NCBI GenBank assembly: GCA_016721015.1 | Contig: JADKJL010000003.1 | Span: 316,382 to 380,381 of the forward strand | Length of the DNA stretch: 64,000 bases | Direction of reading: 5' to 3' | Source: Lysobacterales bacterium | Lineage (GTDB): Bacteria; Pseudomonadota; Gammaproteobacteria; Xanthomonadales; Rhodanobacteraceae | Shown here: positions 31,075 to 43,011 of the stretch, piece by piece | Numbering within the stretch: the first letter of the stretch is position 1 | Layout of the letters: each line of letters opens with the position of its first letter | Program-made: the position numbers and the translations under genes | Notes under the pieces: model-generated | What the model was told of the DNA's origin: nothing | Databases searched by the model: none | Seen by the model: the letters and a program-made list of their open reading frames with translations, nothing else

Positions 31075-32985
<1,911 letters not shown>

Positions 32986-33034
32986 TGTCTCTCTCCCGAA
33001 ATGTCTATTCGGCCGCTTCGGCCACTGGCGCAAA

Positions 33035-33062
33035 AACTGGGGGTGTTGTGTCGGCTTTCAAG
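33035..33062 (-). promoter_or_regulatory. Candidate sigma-32 promoter of dnaK
   Basis: On the minus strand CTTGAAA (33056-33062) and CCCCAGTT (33035-33042) are separated by 13 bases. The heat-shock consensus is CTTGAAA with 11-16 bases to CCCCATNT, so this matches at all but one defined position. It would give a leader of roughly 45 bases before the dnaK ATG. Confidence 0.6.
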
Positions 33063-33107
33063 CGCTGCAGCGATGGATTCGCGCAATTAATTCCTGATCG
33101 GGCCCGC

Positions 33108-33635
33108 TTACTGGGCCACATTGACCATTGCCGGGCGCAACAAACGCTCGTTGAGCACATAGCCCTTCTGAAAAACGGCGACGACGGTATTCGATTTCTG
33201 TCCATCCGCTTCGACCATGCTCACCGCCTGGTGGTGTTCGGGATTGAACGTCTCGCCCAGCGGATCAATGATGACCAGCCCAGCCGAGGTGGCCACGCCA
33301 AGCAATTGTTTCAGGATCATCTCGACGCCAGCATGCAGACCGGCCTGTTCACCCTTGTCCGCGGCAAGCGCGCGTTCGAGATTGTCGATGACCGGCAACA
33401 GCTCGCCGAGCAGTCGCTCATTGGCAAACTTGCGCGCCTGGTCGAGATCCCGCTGCAGGCGCTTGCGTTGATTGTCGAGTTCGGCGCGCTCACGCAAGAC
33501 CAGCTCACGCATCTCACCGAGCTTTATTTCATAGTCGGCCATCAACTGGCTCAAGGCCTCCTCGCCACTGGCCAGGGTCGACTCGTCGATCGATTCGTCG
33601 TCGGCAGGATTCCGCGTCGGGTCCGTATTTTCCAT
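33108..33635 (-). CDS. grpE: Nucleotide exchange factor GrpE
   Basis: A 175-residue exchange factor for DnaK. It has an acidic N-terminus, a long coiled coil (ELVLRERAELDNQRKRLQRD) and a C-terminal beta domain with VIIDPLGETFNPEHHQAVS and GYVLNERLLRPAMVNV. ATG 33635 has GGAGGCGAG upstream; the frame extends further but lacks such a site. Confidence 0.96.
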   Translation of the reverse strand: MENTDPTRNPADDESIDESTLASGEEALSQLMADYEIKLGEMRELVLRERAELDNQRKRLQRDLDQARKFANERLLGELLPVIDNLERALAADKGEQAGLHAGVEMILKQLLGVATSAGLVIIDPLGETFNPEHHQAVSMVEADGQKSNTVVAVFQKGYVLNERLLRPAMVNVAQ

Positions 33636-33775
33636 CTCGCCTCCAGATACAAGAAAACGACCGGACGCCGTTGCGCCCTGGCCATTCAACACATCATCAC
33701 TCGGGCACTGCCTGCGGCCGGATATGCAATCGCGGCGGCGTGTCTGCCACGCACGAAATCCCGGCCCAGCCCTCG

Positions 33776-34834
33776 CTATGGGGGCGCGGAAGACCGGTTC
33801 AAGGCGCCCGAGATGAGCTGGGCGGTTGTTGCCACTACGGGAATGACCCGCTCATAGGCCATCCGGGTTGGCCCGATCACTCCGAGCACGCCAAGCACGC
33901 GGTTGCCCACGCCATACGGGGCAGTGACCAGCGAGTAGCCGCCAAGCGCGGCGAAACCGGATTCCTCACCGATGAAAAGTCGAACGCCGTCGGCACGCGA
34001 ACAACGTTCAAGCAGTTGCAGAAGACCACGCTTGCGCTGGAATGCATCAAACAGGTCGCGCAGGCGATCGACCTCGGACAACTCATTGACGCCCATCAGG
34101 TTGGTCTGACCCGAAACCAGCATGTCGTTGTCTTCGGGCGACTGGAACGCAGCTTGAGCGACCTCGACCGCTGCCGCGAGCAGGCGATTCAGGCGCGCGC
34201 CTTCTTCGCGCATTTCGCGCAAGAGCCGTCGCCGGATCTCGTCCAGGCGCATGCCGGCATAGTTCGAGTTGAGGAAGTTCGCCGTTTGCTCGAGCTCGCT
34301 CGGTGAAAACGGCTGCTGGGTCTCGATCACCCGGTTCTGCACCTGGCTATCGGTAAAAACGAGGATCACCAGAACCCGGTTGGCGTCGAGGGCAACGAAA
34401 TCGATGTGCCGGAAGGGGAACTCGTCATGCTTGGGTACGCTGACGACGCCGACAAAGCGCGTGATCTCCGATAGCAAGGCGCTCGCACTGCCGAGCAAGG
34501 CCGGCGTGGTCGCCCCGGTCGGCAGCTCGCGGCGCAGTTGTTCAACCTGGGGTTCGCCGAGTGGGCGCATCTCAAGCAGGCTGTCGACGAACATCCGATA
34601 GCCCTGGGCAGTCGGAATGCGCCCGGCCGAGGTATGCGGCGCGGCGACCAGTCCGGCTTCTTCGAGATCCGACATGATGTTGCGGATTGTTGCCGGACTG
34701 ACATCCAGGCCGGATGATTTTGCCAACGTGCGCGAACCGACCGGCTGGCCATCGGCAATGTATTGGGCGATCAGGGTTCGCAGCAGCGAACGAGAGCGCG
34801 CGTCAAGTGAATCGGAACGACCGGAACTGATCAT
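33776..34834 (-). CDS. hrcA: Heat-inducible transcription repressor HrcA
   Basis: About 352 residues; a repressor of chaperone operons through CIRCE elements. It has an N-terminal winged helix (SSGLDVSPATIRNIMSDLEE, then SAGRIPTAQGYRMFVD) and a C-terminal GAF-like domain with FIGEESGF and YGVGNRVLGVLGVIGP. It heads the hrcA-grpE-dnaK-dnaJ run. I saw no CIRCE palindrome upstream of it or of grpE. The start, ATG 34834 or GTG 34849, is unsettled. Confidence 0.95.
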   Translation of the reverse strand: MISSGRSDSLDARSRSLLRTLIAQYIADGQPVGSRTLAKSSGLDVSPATIRNIMSDLEEAGLVAAPHTSAGRIPTAQGYRMFVDSLLEMRPLGEPQVEQLRRELPTGATTPALLGSASALLSEITRFVGVVSVPKHDEFPFRHIDFVALDANRVLVILVFTDSQVQNRVIETQQPFSPSELEQTANFLNSNYAGMRLDEIRRRLLREMREEGARLNRLLAAAVEVAQAAFQSPEDNDMLVSGQTNLMGVNELSEVDRLRDLFDAFQRKRGLLQLLERCSRADGVRLFIGEESGFAALGGYSLVTAPYGVGNRVLGVLGVIGPTRMAYERVIPVVATTAQLISGALNRSSAPP

Positions 34835-34901
34835 CCCGGCAGCATACACAGCGCCGACCGGCAGGCAATAGGTATGTGCGGGAGCGCGGCCTCGGATACT
34901 T

Positions 34902-34976
34902 GTGCGGAAGCGGTTTCAACCGCGATGCTGTTTCACGAGAATCGCTCAAGCGCATCGGGACTGAAGTCCCTGCCAC
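34902..34976. repeat. REP-type double hairpin between hrcA and recN
   Basis: The left unit, GCGGTTTCAACCGC followed by GATGC, and the right unit, GCATCG followed by GGGACTGAAGTCCC and TGCCAC, face each other over a short loop. This is the same two-hairpin design as the element inside icmF. The rest of the 355-bp gap 34835-35189 shows no gene. Confidence 0.7.
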
Positions 34977-35189
34977 GGAATTGACCGGCCGCTGGCTTTG
35001 GTCGACTCGATGAATGGATTCGCGGTTGCTCGCGTCACCTCGACATGCCGAAAAAGAGCCCGGGGCATGAATCGCTCCAGTGGCCATCTGAATCATTCCG
35101 CCGAGAAGGCAGTCTCACCGAATGATTCGGGACTTGCGACAATAGCCATTGAGCCGGACACTCCGGGCGGCCATTCACACGGGTGCTGC

Positions 35190-36866
35190 ATGCTGCGATC
35201 GCTGTACGTCAAGGATTTCGCCATCGTCGGCGAAGCAGAAATCAGCTTCGACGCTGGACTGACCGTCGTCACCGGTGAAACCGGTGCCGGAAAATCCCTG
35301 CTGGTCGATGCCTTGCTGCTGCTCGCCGGCAATCGCGCCGAGGCCAGCATGGTTCGCCATGGCTGTGAGCGCGCCGAGTTGTCGGCCGAGTTTGATCTCG
35401 GCGCGCGCCAGGATCTGCTTGACTGGCTGCGCGAGGAAGAACTCGATGACGACAGCGCCTGCCAGTTGCGGCGCGTGATCCGCAGCGAAGGTACTTCGCG
35501 CGCCTGGATCAACGGCCGACCGGTTACCCTGACCCAGATGAAGACGCTCGGTGAGCGTCTGATCGAGATTCATGGCCAGCACGAACACCAGGCCCTGCTC
35601 GAGCGCGGCCAGCAACTTGCCTTGCTGGATGCCTTCGGCGCGCACGCCGAGGCGCTCGATCGGGTCAAGGCCATCGCCCACCAATGGCGTGCGCTGGATG
35701 TGAAGATCAGTGAGTTTTCACGTGGCGACGACCCCGCTGAGCGCATCGAATGGCTCAGCCATCAGGTCAAGGAACTCGACACGCACGCCTTGACCACCGA
35801 GGCGCTCCAAGAACTAGAAGAGACCCATCGCCGCCTGGCCAATTCCGGGCAGCTTCTGCAAGGATGTTCCGGGCTTGCCGACCTGCTTGATGGCGACAGT
35901 GAATTCAGCATCTCGCGCCTGCTTGCACGGGCACACGGCGAAAGCCAGCGTCTGGCCGCTCTCGATCCGGCACTGGAACCGCTTGGCGAGTTGCTCGATG
36001 CCGCGCGCATCCATGCCGACGAATCGACCGATGCCTTGAGACGCTATCAGAGCTCGCTTGATCTTGACCCGGAGCGCTATGCGGAAATCGATGCCCAACT
36101 GGGCAAGCTGCATGAGCTCTCGCGCAAGCACCGCGTCGGCATGGCCGAACTCAAGACCCACGGCGAATCGCTGGGCGTGGAACTCGAATCGTTGCGCAGC
36201 GCCGGCTCCGTGCTGATCAAACTCGAACGCGAGCGCAGCGGCTTGCTTGATGCCTACAAGAGCGCTGCCGCAATCCTCAGTCAGGCTCGCCAGCAAGCCG
36301 CGCAAAGGCTCGCCCGCACAGTCGGCGATCTGCTGGCAGATCTTGGCATGGCAGGCGGGAAGTTTGATGTCGAGCTGGAACCGAGCGCAAACGAAGAGCC
36401 TGCAGCCCAGGGTGCCGAACGCTGCGAATTCATGGTCAGCGCAAACCCGGGCCAACCGCTGCGCGCTTTGCGCAAGGTGGCCTCGGGTGGCGAGCTCTCA
36501 CGCATCAGCCTGGCCATCGAAGTCGCCGCGCTTGGCCTGGATGACGTCGGTACGATGGTCTTTGACGAAGTCGATTCGGGCATCGGCGGTGCAGTTGCGG
36601 AAGTTGTTGGCCAAAAGCTGCGCCGACTCGGCAGTCAGCGCCAAGTGCTCTGTGTCACCCACCTGGCCCAGGTCGCTGCCCAGGGACATGCGCATCTGCA
36701 AGTCAGCAAGGCAGCCGAAGCCGACCACACCGAAACGCGGATCGAACACCTCGACGACAAGGCGCGCAGGGATGAAATCGCACGCATGCTCGGCGGCATC
36801 GAGATCACCAAGGAAACGCTGGCGCATGCCCGGCAGATGCTGCAGGCCGCACAAGGCGCGGATTGA
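35190..36866 (+). CDS. recN: DNA repair protein RecN
   Basis: A 558-residue SMC-like ATPase of double-strand break repair. The Walker A is GETGAGKSLLVDALLLL, long coiled-coil arms fill the middle, and the C-terminal half has the ABC signature region ASGGELSRISLAIEVAAL with Walker B TMVFDEVDSGIGG. E. coli RecN is 553 residues. ATG 35190 gives the conserved start LYVKDFAIV; the frame is open for 64 codons upstream. Confidence 0.97.
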   Translation: MLRSLYVKDFAIVGEAEISFDAGLTVVTGETGAGKSLLVDALLLLAGNRAEASMVRHGCERAELSAEFDLGARQDLLDWLREEELDDDSACQLRRVIRSEGTSRAWINGRPVTLTQMKTLGERLIEIHGQHEHQALLERGQQLALLDAFGAHAEALDRVKAIAHQWRALDVKISEFSRGDDPAERIEWLSHQVKELDTHALTTEALQELEETHRRLANSGQLLQGCSGLADLLDGDSEFSISRLLARAHGESQRLAALDPALEPLGELLDAARIHADESTDALRRYQSSLDLDPERYAEIDAQLGKLHELSRKHRVGMAELKTHGESLGVELESLRSAGSVLIKLERERSGLLDAYKSAAAILSQARQQAAQRLARTVGDLLADLGMAGGKFDVELEPSANEEPAAQGAERCEFMVSANPGQPLRALRKVASGGELSRISLAIEVAALGLDDVGTMVFDEVDSGIGGAVAEVVGQKLRRLGSQRQVLCVTHLAQVAAQGHAHLQVSKAAEADHTETRIEHLDDKARRDEIARMLGGIEITKETLAHARQMLQAAQGAD

Positions 36867-36967
36867 GGTCGGCTCGCCGCCAGGCTGAGGGCGGGAGACG
36901 ACATGATTCCCGGAAGCCAGGCCTGAATGGGTGAAGGCGGCGGAACCGCGCCGGAAACCCAGATATG

Positions 36968-36992
36968 CAAAAAGCCCCTTTCGGGCTTCCTG
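36968..36992. terminator. Rho-independent terminator downstream of recN / tRNA-Ser
   Basis: The stem AAGCCC/GGGCTT (72-77 and 83-88 of this line) has a 5-base loop. On the minus strand it is followed by TTTTTGC, a classic intrinsic terminator. It lies between convergent recN and tRNA-Ser and shares the string AAAAAGCCCCTTTCGGG with the tRNA terminator near 37165. Confidence 0.7.
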
Positions 36993-37142
36993 CTTCGTTA
37001 AGACTCGTGGTCGCGTGACGCGGGAAATGTTCGTCCCCTCCATGGGACTCACCCTTCGCGCTGCGCGCAAAGGGCCAGCCATTCGGCTGTCCAAAATGGT
37101 TCCAGACCATTTTGTCGAACCCATGAGAGGATTCGTCCACAC

Positions 37143-37204
37143 CTCTCTCCGCCAGATACGCAAAAAGCCCCTTTCGGGGCTCTTTGCGTATCTGGCGGAG
37201 AGAG
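37143..37204. repeat. 29-bp near-perfect inverted repeat including the tRNA-Ser 3' end
   Basis: The arms 37143-37171 and 37176-37204 pair with a single mismatch around the loop TTTC. The right arm contains the last 12 bases of tRNA-Ser plus its terminator; the left arm is therefore an inverted copy of both. Confidence 0.85.
37160..37187 (-). terminator. Intrinsic terminator of tRNA-Ser
   Basis: On the minus strand GAGCCCC-GAAA-GGGGCTTTTTGC lies just after the tRNA 3' end: a GC stem with a GAAA tetraloop and a T run. Confidence 0.8.
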
Positions 37205-37285
37205 AGGGATTCGAACCCTCGATAGAGCTTTTGACCCTATACACCCTTAGCAGGGGCGCGCCTTCGACCACTCGGCCATCTCCCC
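37193..37285 (-). tRNA. tRNA-Ser (anticodon GCT)
   Basis: A 93-base tRNA with encoded CCA. The acceptor stem GGGGAGA pairs with TCTCTCC. The D arm has GCCGAGTGGTCGAAGGCG, the anticodon loop CTGCTAA reads AGC/AGU codons, the long variable arm is typical of serine tRNAs, and the T arm is GAGGGTTCGAATCCCTC. Confidence 0.97.
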
Positions 37286-37382
37286 GGAAATGTTTGCATC
37301 TTCTAGTGCATTTGCGCACAGCGTCGATTACCGGGAATCGACGGGACGCGAAGCATACCGGTCAAGCGACGTCCGGTAAAGC

Positions 37383-37589
37383 TCAGGACTCTTCGGCGAC
37401 CGCAGAGGGATCATCGTCCGGATTCTGCTCGCGCTTGATGCGCTGGTAAATCTCTTCGCGGTGAACCGATACATCCTTTGGTGCGTTGATGCCGATGCGA
37501 ACCTGATTACCCTTGACGCCGAGTACCGTTACCGTCACTTCGTCACCAATCATCAGGGTTTCGCCGACTCGGCGGGTCAAAATCAACAT
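37383..37589 (-). CDS. csrA: Carbon storage regulator CsrA (RsmA)
   Basis: A 68-residue RNA-binding dimer that represses or activates mRNAs by binding GGA motifs near their start codons. It opens with MLILTRRVGETLMIGDEVTV and has the conserved KGNQVRIGINAPKDVSVHRE, including R44 for RNA contact. AAGGAG lies nine bases before the ATG, so it may bind its own leader. It follows alaS as in most gammaproteobacteria. Confidence 0.98.
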   Translation of the reverse strand: MLILTRRVGETLMIGDEVTVTVLGVKGNQVRIGINAPKDVSVHREEIYQRIKREQNPDDDPSAVAEES

Positions 37590-37794
37590 GGTCTCTACTC
37601 CTTGAAGCTTTCTCGTCTATCCGGCCTGGCTACCAGTCACGCACCAATCCGCACGCATCCTGACGTCAGGTCCGGGGACCCAGTCCAGCTTCCCTAGCTG
37701 AACCGACCGCCCGTTCCCCCCAGTTCGCAGCCTGTGCCCGTCAAATGTTTCTCCTGCACCCGGATCGGCAGGCATGCATTTTCAGGTCGCCGCG

Positions 37795-37824
37795 ATACTA
37801 AGCGATGACGTCGGTTTTGCGCAA
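37795..37824 (-). promoter_or_regulatory. Candidate sigma-70 promoter for csrA
   Basis: On the minus strand TTGCGC (37819-37824) and TAGTAT (37795-37800) are separated by 18 bases. It lies in the 327-bp alaS-csrA gap (37590-37916), which shows no gene. It would give a csrA leader of about 200 bases. Confidence 0.4.
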
Positions 37825-37916
37825 TGAAACCTTGGTCTAAATTGTGTACGCCGGGACAACACTCCCGTCTCAGAACAAACATCGGATGGCGGGAAATTCC
37901 CGGATGAAGATGAGGA

Positions 37917-40559
37917 TCAGGTTACGCTCAACCGCCCCGCTATCCATCCAGACAACCCGTCCAGGGCGGATGCGAGTTCCGGCGTATCGTTGCCACCGCC
38001 CTGGGCCATATCCGGGCGACCGCCGCCCTTGCCACCGATCGAAGCCGCGATATGCGCCACGACTTCACCAGCCTTGATGCGGCCCAGCGCGGAACCTCCG
38101 ACTGCACCGACCAGTGAGATCTTTCCATCCGCTCCTGCGGCGAGGACGATCACGCAATCACCAAGCCTCGGCTTGAGATTGTCCACCGCCTCGCGCAACG
38201 CCTTGGCATCGAGTCCGTCGACACGCGCAGCGAGCACCTTGATGCCGCCGACATCGACGGCCTGGCTACCGAGATCGGCCGTGGCCGCGCTGGCCGCCCT
38301 GGCCTTGAAGCCTTCCAGCTCGCGCTCGAGTTTCTTCTGCCGATCAAGCAAATGGCGCAATTTGCCGACGACTTCATTGCCCTGGGCCGAAAGCAGGTCG
38401 CCAATCTCGCCGAGACGCAACTCCTCGTCGACGACATGCGCAGTTGCCGCGGCCCCGCTGATCGCTTCGATGCGACGGATGCCCGAGGCGACACCACTTT
38501 CTCCGAGAATCTTGAACAGGCCGATATCACCGGTCCGACTGACATGCGTGCCGCCACACAGCTCGGTCGAAAAATCGCCCATGCGCAGAACGCGCACCTC
38601 GTCGCCGTACTTCTCGCCGAACAGGGCCATGGCACCAAACGCAATCGCATCGTCATAGCGCATGTTGCGGATCTCGGCTTCAGAATTGCCTCGAATTTCG
38701 TCGTTGACCAGGTTCTCGATGCGCCGAAGCTCTTCCGCGCTGACAGGCTGAAGATGGGAGAAATCGAAACGCAGACGATCCGGTGCCACCAGCGAACCCT
38801 TCTGCGTCACGTGCTCACCGAGTACCTCGCGCAATGCGGCATGCAGCAGATGCGTCGCGGAATGGTTGAGCACGATGGACTGGCGTCGAACCCGATCGAC
38901 GGCAGCCTCGACTTCACTGCCGGGAACCAGCGCCGATCCTCCCTGCCAGCGCCCGACATGACCGTGGAAGGCACCACCAAGCTTGATCGTGTCGCTGACA
39001 ATGAAGCGTCCTTCGGGGCCAGCAAGCAAGCCCGCATCGCCGACCTGGCCACCCGACTCGGCATAAAACGGCGTGCGGTCAAGGATGACGATACCCTCCT
39101 CGCCATTCGCCAGGGATTCAAGGCGACGGCCCGCGCGCACCATGGCCAGCACACGGCCCCCTTTTTCTTCGCACGCCTCGTAGCCGGAAAACACGGTTGG
39201 CGGCAACGAACTGGCCATCTCGGCCGGCAACTGCCCCTTCGACTCGAAGTGGCTGGCTGCACGTGCGCGCTCGCGCTGCTCGTTCATGGCCTTGTCGAAA
39301 CCCGCCATGTCGATGCTGAGTCCGCGTTCGCGGGCGATGTCGGCCGTGAGATCCACCGGAAAGCCGTAGGTATCGTAGAGTCGAAACGCGTCCACGCCCG
39401 GAATGATCGAACCCGATTTGCCCGCGACTTCCTCAAAAACCTTCATGCCCTGTTCGAGGGTCTCGCCAAAGCGCTCTTCCTCGGCCTTGAGCGCGCGCTC
39501 GACAAAATCGCGTTTGGCGGTCAGTTCCGCATAGGCGCCCCCCATTTCGGCGACCAGCGGCTCGACCATCTTCCAGAAGAAATCGCCGCGCACGCCGAGC
39601 ATCCAGCCATGACGCAGGGCGCGACGAATGATCCGACGCAACACATAGCCGCGTCCTTCGTTTGACGGCAGCACGCCATCGACGATCAGGAATGAACAGG
39701 CGCGGATATGATCGGCGATCACGCGCAAGGACTTGTTTGCAAGGTCAGGCGTTGAGGTCAGTTCCGCCGCGATCCGGATCAAATGCTGGAACAGGTCGAT
39801 CTCGTAGTTGGAATGGACGTTCTGCAGAATCGCGGCGAGCCTTTCCAGGCCCATGCCGGTATCGACGCAGGGAGCGGGCAGCGGTGACAGCGTGCCGTCG
39901 TCGGCACGATCGAATTGCATGAAAACGAGATTCCAGATCTCGATGAAGCGATCGCCATCCTCGTCCGCTGACCCGGGCGGGCCACCCGCAATATGCGCAC
40001 CATGGTCGTAGAAGATCTCGGTGCACGGACCACAGGGACCCGTATCGGCCATCTGCCAGAAATTGTCCGAGGCGAACGGCGCACCCTTGTTGTCGCCGAT
40101 GCGCACGATGCGCTCGGGTGGGATGCCGACCTCATCCTTCCAGATCGCATAGGCTTCGTCGTCGGTCTGGTAGACCGTGACCAGCAGGCGATCCTTCGGC
40201 AGCTTCCAGACTTCGGTGAGCAACTCCCAGGCCCAGAGAATCGCATCGCGCTTGAAATAGTCGCCAAACGACCAGTTGCCGAGCATCTCGAAAAACGTGT
40301 GGTGGCGCGCGGTGTAGCCGACCTGGTCGAGATCGTTGTGCTTGCCGCCGGCACGCAGGCAGCGCTGCACATCGACCACGCGCGGACTGGGCGGCTTCTC
40401 GCTGCCGAGAAAGGCATTCTTGAACGGCACCATGCCCGAGTTGGTGAACATCAGGGTCGGATCGCTGGCCGGAACGAGCGACGCCGAGGGCACCACGGTG
40501 TGGCCCTTGGAGCGGAAGAATTCAAGGAAATCGGAGCGGATGTCGGCGCTGGTCTTCAT
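37917..40559 (-). CDS. alaS: Alanyl-tRNA synthetase
   Basis: An 880-residue class II synthetase. The N-terminal catalytic core has SGMVPFKNAFLG and RHHTFFEMLGNWSFGDYFK. The editing domain has its zinc-site residues in NHSATHLLHAAL and ELCGGTHVSRTGD, and the C-terminal region has GGKGGGRPDMAQGGG. ATG 40559 gives the family start (SADIRSDFLEFFRSKGH). Confidence 0.98.
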   Translation of the reverse strand: MKTSADIRSDFLEFFRSKGHTVVPSASLVPASDPTLMFTNSGMVPFKNAFLGSEKPPSPRVVDVQRCLRAGGKHNDLDQVGYTARHHTFFEMLGNWSFGDYFKRDAILWAWELLTEVWKLPKDRLLVTVYQTDDEAYAIWKDEVGIPPERIVRIGDNKGAPFASDNFWQMADTGPCGPCTEIFYDHGAHIAGGPPGSADEDGDRFIEIWNLVFMQFDRADDGTLSPLPAPCVDTGMGLERLAAILQNVHSNYEIDLFQHLIRIAAELTSTPDLANKSLRVIADHIRACSFLIVDGVLPSNEGRGYVLRRIIRRALRHGWMLGVRGDFFWKMVEPLVAEMGGAYAELTAKRDFVERALKAEEERFGETLEQGMKVFEEVAGKSGSIIPGVDAFRLYDTYGFPVDLTADIARERGLSIDMAGFDKAMNEQRERARAASHFESKGQLPAEMASSLPPTVFSGYEACEEKGGRVLAMVRAGRRLESLANGEEGIVILDRTPFYAESGGQVGDAGLLAGPEGRFIVSDTIKLGGAFHGHVGRWQGGSALVPGSEVEAAVDRVRRQSIVLNHSATHLLHAALREVLGEHVTQKGSLVAPDRLRFDFSHLQPVSAEELRRIENLVNDEIRGNSEAEIRNMRYDDAIAFGAMALFGEKYGDEVRVLRMGDFSTELCGGTHVSRTGDIGLFKILGESGVASGIRRIEAISGAAATAHVVDEELRLGEIGDLLSAQGNEVVGKLRHLLDRQKKLERELEGFKARAASAATADLGSQAVDVGGIKVLAARVDGLDAKALREAVDNLKPRLGDCVIVLAAGADGKISLVGAVGGSALGRIKAGEVVAHIAASIGGKGGGRPDMAQGGGNDTPELASALDGLSGWIAGRLSVT

Positions 40560-40613
40560 CAATCGGTTCAATCCGGAGTGCGGACACGCCGATGAACGTC
40601 CGCAGCGGAGTTC

Positions 40614-41111
40614 TCAATCGAACTCGTCACCGGGATCGCCGATGTCGGCGCGTGTGAGAACGCTTACTGTGGCGGCATCGAAGCCACGGCGCAAGAGAAA
40701 GGCCGCACGACGGCTCCGTTCCTTGACATCAGCGGCTGGCTTGCGACCGAAGTGGCGCTGCAGTTGGCGCCGCCCGAGATCGCGCCAGTCACATTCCAGC
40801 GCATCGATCGCCGCACCAATTTCGGCGTCATTGACGCCGTGGGATTTCAGTTCCGCGAAAATCCGGCGCGGACCATAGCCGTTGGCCGCCCTCGAGCGCG
40901 CCAGCAGTTCGGCAAAACGGGCGTCACTCTGGTATTCCTGCGATTTGAGCGCGTCGATAGCGACTGCCGATTCATCCGCACTGTAACCACTGCGATCAAG
41001 CTTGGCCTTCAGTTCGCGCGCGGACTGTTCGCGCCTGACCAGCAAGCCCAACGCCTTGTTGTAGGCGTTGGGCTTTTCTTTTGCGGACTTGGTTGGCTTG
41101 TCGCTACTCAC
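40614..41111 (-). CDS. recX: Regulatory protein RecX
   Basis: A 165-residue modulator of RecA filaments, made of helical repeats: ALGLLVRREQSARELKAKL, then YGPRRIFAELKSHGV and the C-terminal RSRRAAFLLRRGFDAATV. It follows recA on the same strand after about 120 bases, the normal arrangement. Confidence 0.93.
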   Translation of the reverse strand: MSSDKPTKSAKEKPNAYNKALGLLVRREQSARELKAKLDRSGYSADESAVAIDALKSQEYQSDARFAELLARSRAANGYGPRRIFAELKSHGVNDAEIGAAIDALECDWRDLGRRQLQRHFGRKPAADVKERSRRAAFLLRRGFDAATVSVLTRADIGDPGDEFD

Positions 41112-41231
41112 GACAGATATTGATCTTGTTCAATTACTTGCAGGATATTCCTGCGAAGACTTCGAGGGCTCTCGCCGGCCTTTGACCGCATTGGATTAAG
41201 CCCGCGCGCACCCTTGCGAGGACTCGTCCGC

Positions 41232-42263
<1,032 letters not shown>

Positions 42264-42388
42264 CGGGGATTTCCTTGGGCTGTAGATTGACTGGAGCGTG
42301 CCGACTGCGCATCTCAGGGACTGAGACATCGCTGCTTCGGCCCTGATTATTTCACAGCAGGCTTTTCGCGAAAGGGTGAATCGTCGCG

Positions 42389-42901
42389 TCAGCTTGTAAG
42401 AATTCGCCGCACGCCCTCGAGCGCGACGTGAACGGTCTGGCGACGCACGGCTTCACGGTCGCCATCGAAATGAAACAATTCGGATCGGGCGTAACCGCCG
42501 CGGCGCTTCCAGCCAATCCAGACCGTTCCGACCGGCTTGCCGGGCGTATCGCCACCGGGCCCGGCTATTCCAGTCACTGCCACCGCAACTCCGGCACCGT
42601 AGCGCGCCAGGGCACCTGAGACCATTTCGACCACGGTCTCCTGACTGACCGCGCCAGTCCGTTCGAGCGTATGCGGCTGGACGCCGAGCAGGGCTTCCTT
42701 GGCTTCGTAACTATAGGCGACTACGCCGCATTCAAACCAGGTCGAACTCCCCGGAATATCGGTCAGCACTTTTGATATCCAGCCACCGGTGCAGGATTCG
42801 GCGCAGACAATGGTCTGACCATGCGAAATCAGGAGTTCGGCAATCGTGTTGCCGAGCGCGAACAACTGGGCGTCATCGGCGGCATGGTTCGACATCGGCA
42901 T
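42389..42901 (-). CDS. pncC: Nicotinamide-nucleotide amidase (CinA C-terminal domain)
   Basis: A 170-residue single-domain PncC/CinA-C protein that deamidates nicotinamide mononucleotide. Signatures are AESCTGGWISKVLTDIPGSS, FECGVVAYSYEAKE and VTGIAGPGGDTPGKPVGTVW. It stands directly upstream of recA as in many gammaproteobacteria. Starts at 42901 and 42895 are both plausible. Confidence 0.93.
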   Translation of the reverse strand: MPMSNHAADDAQLFALGNTIAELLISHGQTIVCAESCTGGWISKVLTDIPGSSTWFECGVVAYSYEAKEALLGVQPHTLERTGAVSQETVVEMVSGALARYGAGVAVAVTGIAGPGGDTPGKPVGTVWIGWKRRGGYARSELFHFDGDREAVRRQTVHVALEGVRRILTS

Positions 42902-43011
42902 TCAACTCTGGCGATGGGCAAGCACGGCATGATACCGGAGGAAAGATGTTCGGCATCGGAACGTCGGTGCGGACATGGGATAATCCAAGGTCAGCCCCCA
43001 TTGCCAACCCG

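Noticed and set aside
36498..37319. 273-codon minus-strand frame across recN, the repeat segment and tRNA-Ser
   Set aside because: It runs through a tRNA gene and antisense to recN, so it is a chance frame.
42264..42388. Possible LexA box upstream of recA (CTGTGAAATAATCAG)
   Set aside because: Only one half fits CTGT-N8-ACAG and it does not match the xanthomonad TTAG-N6-TACTA box.
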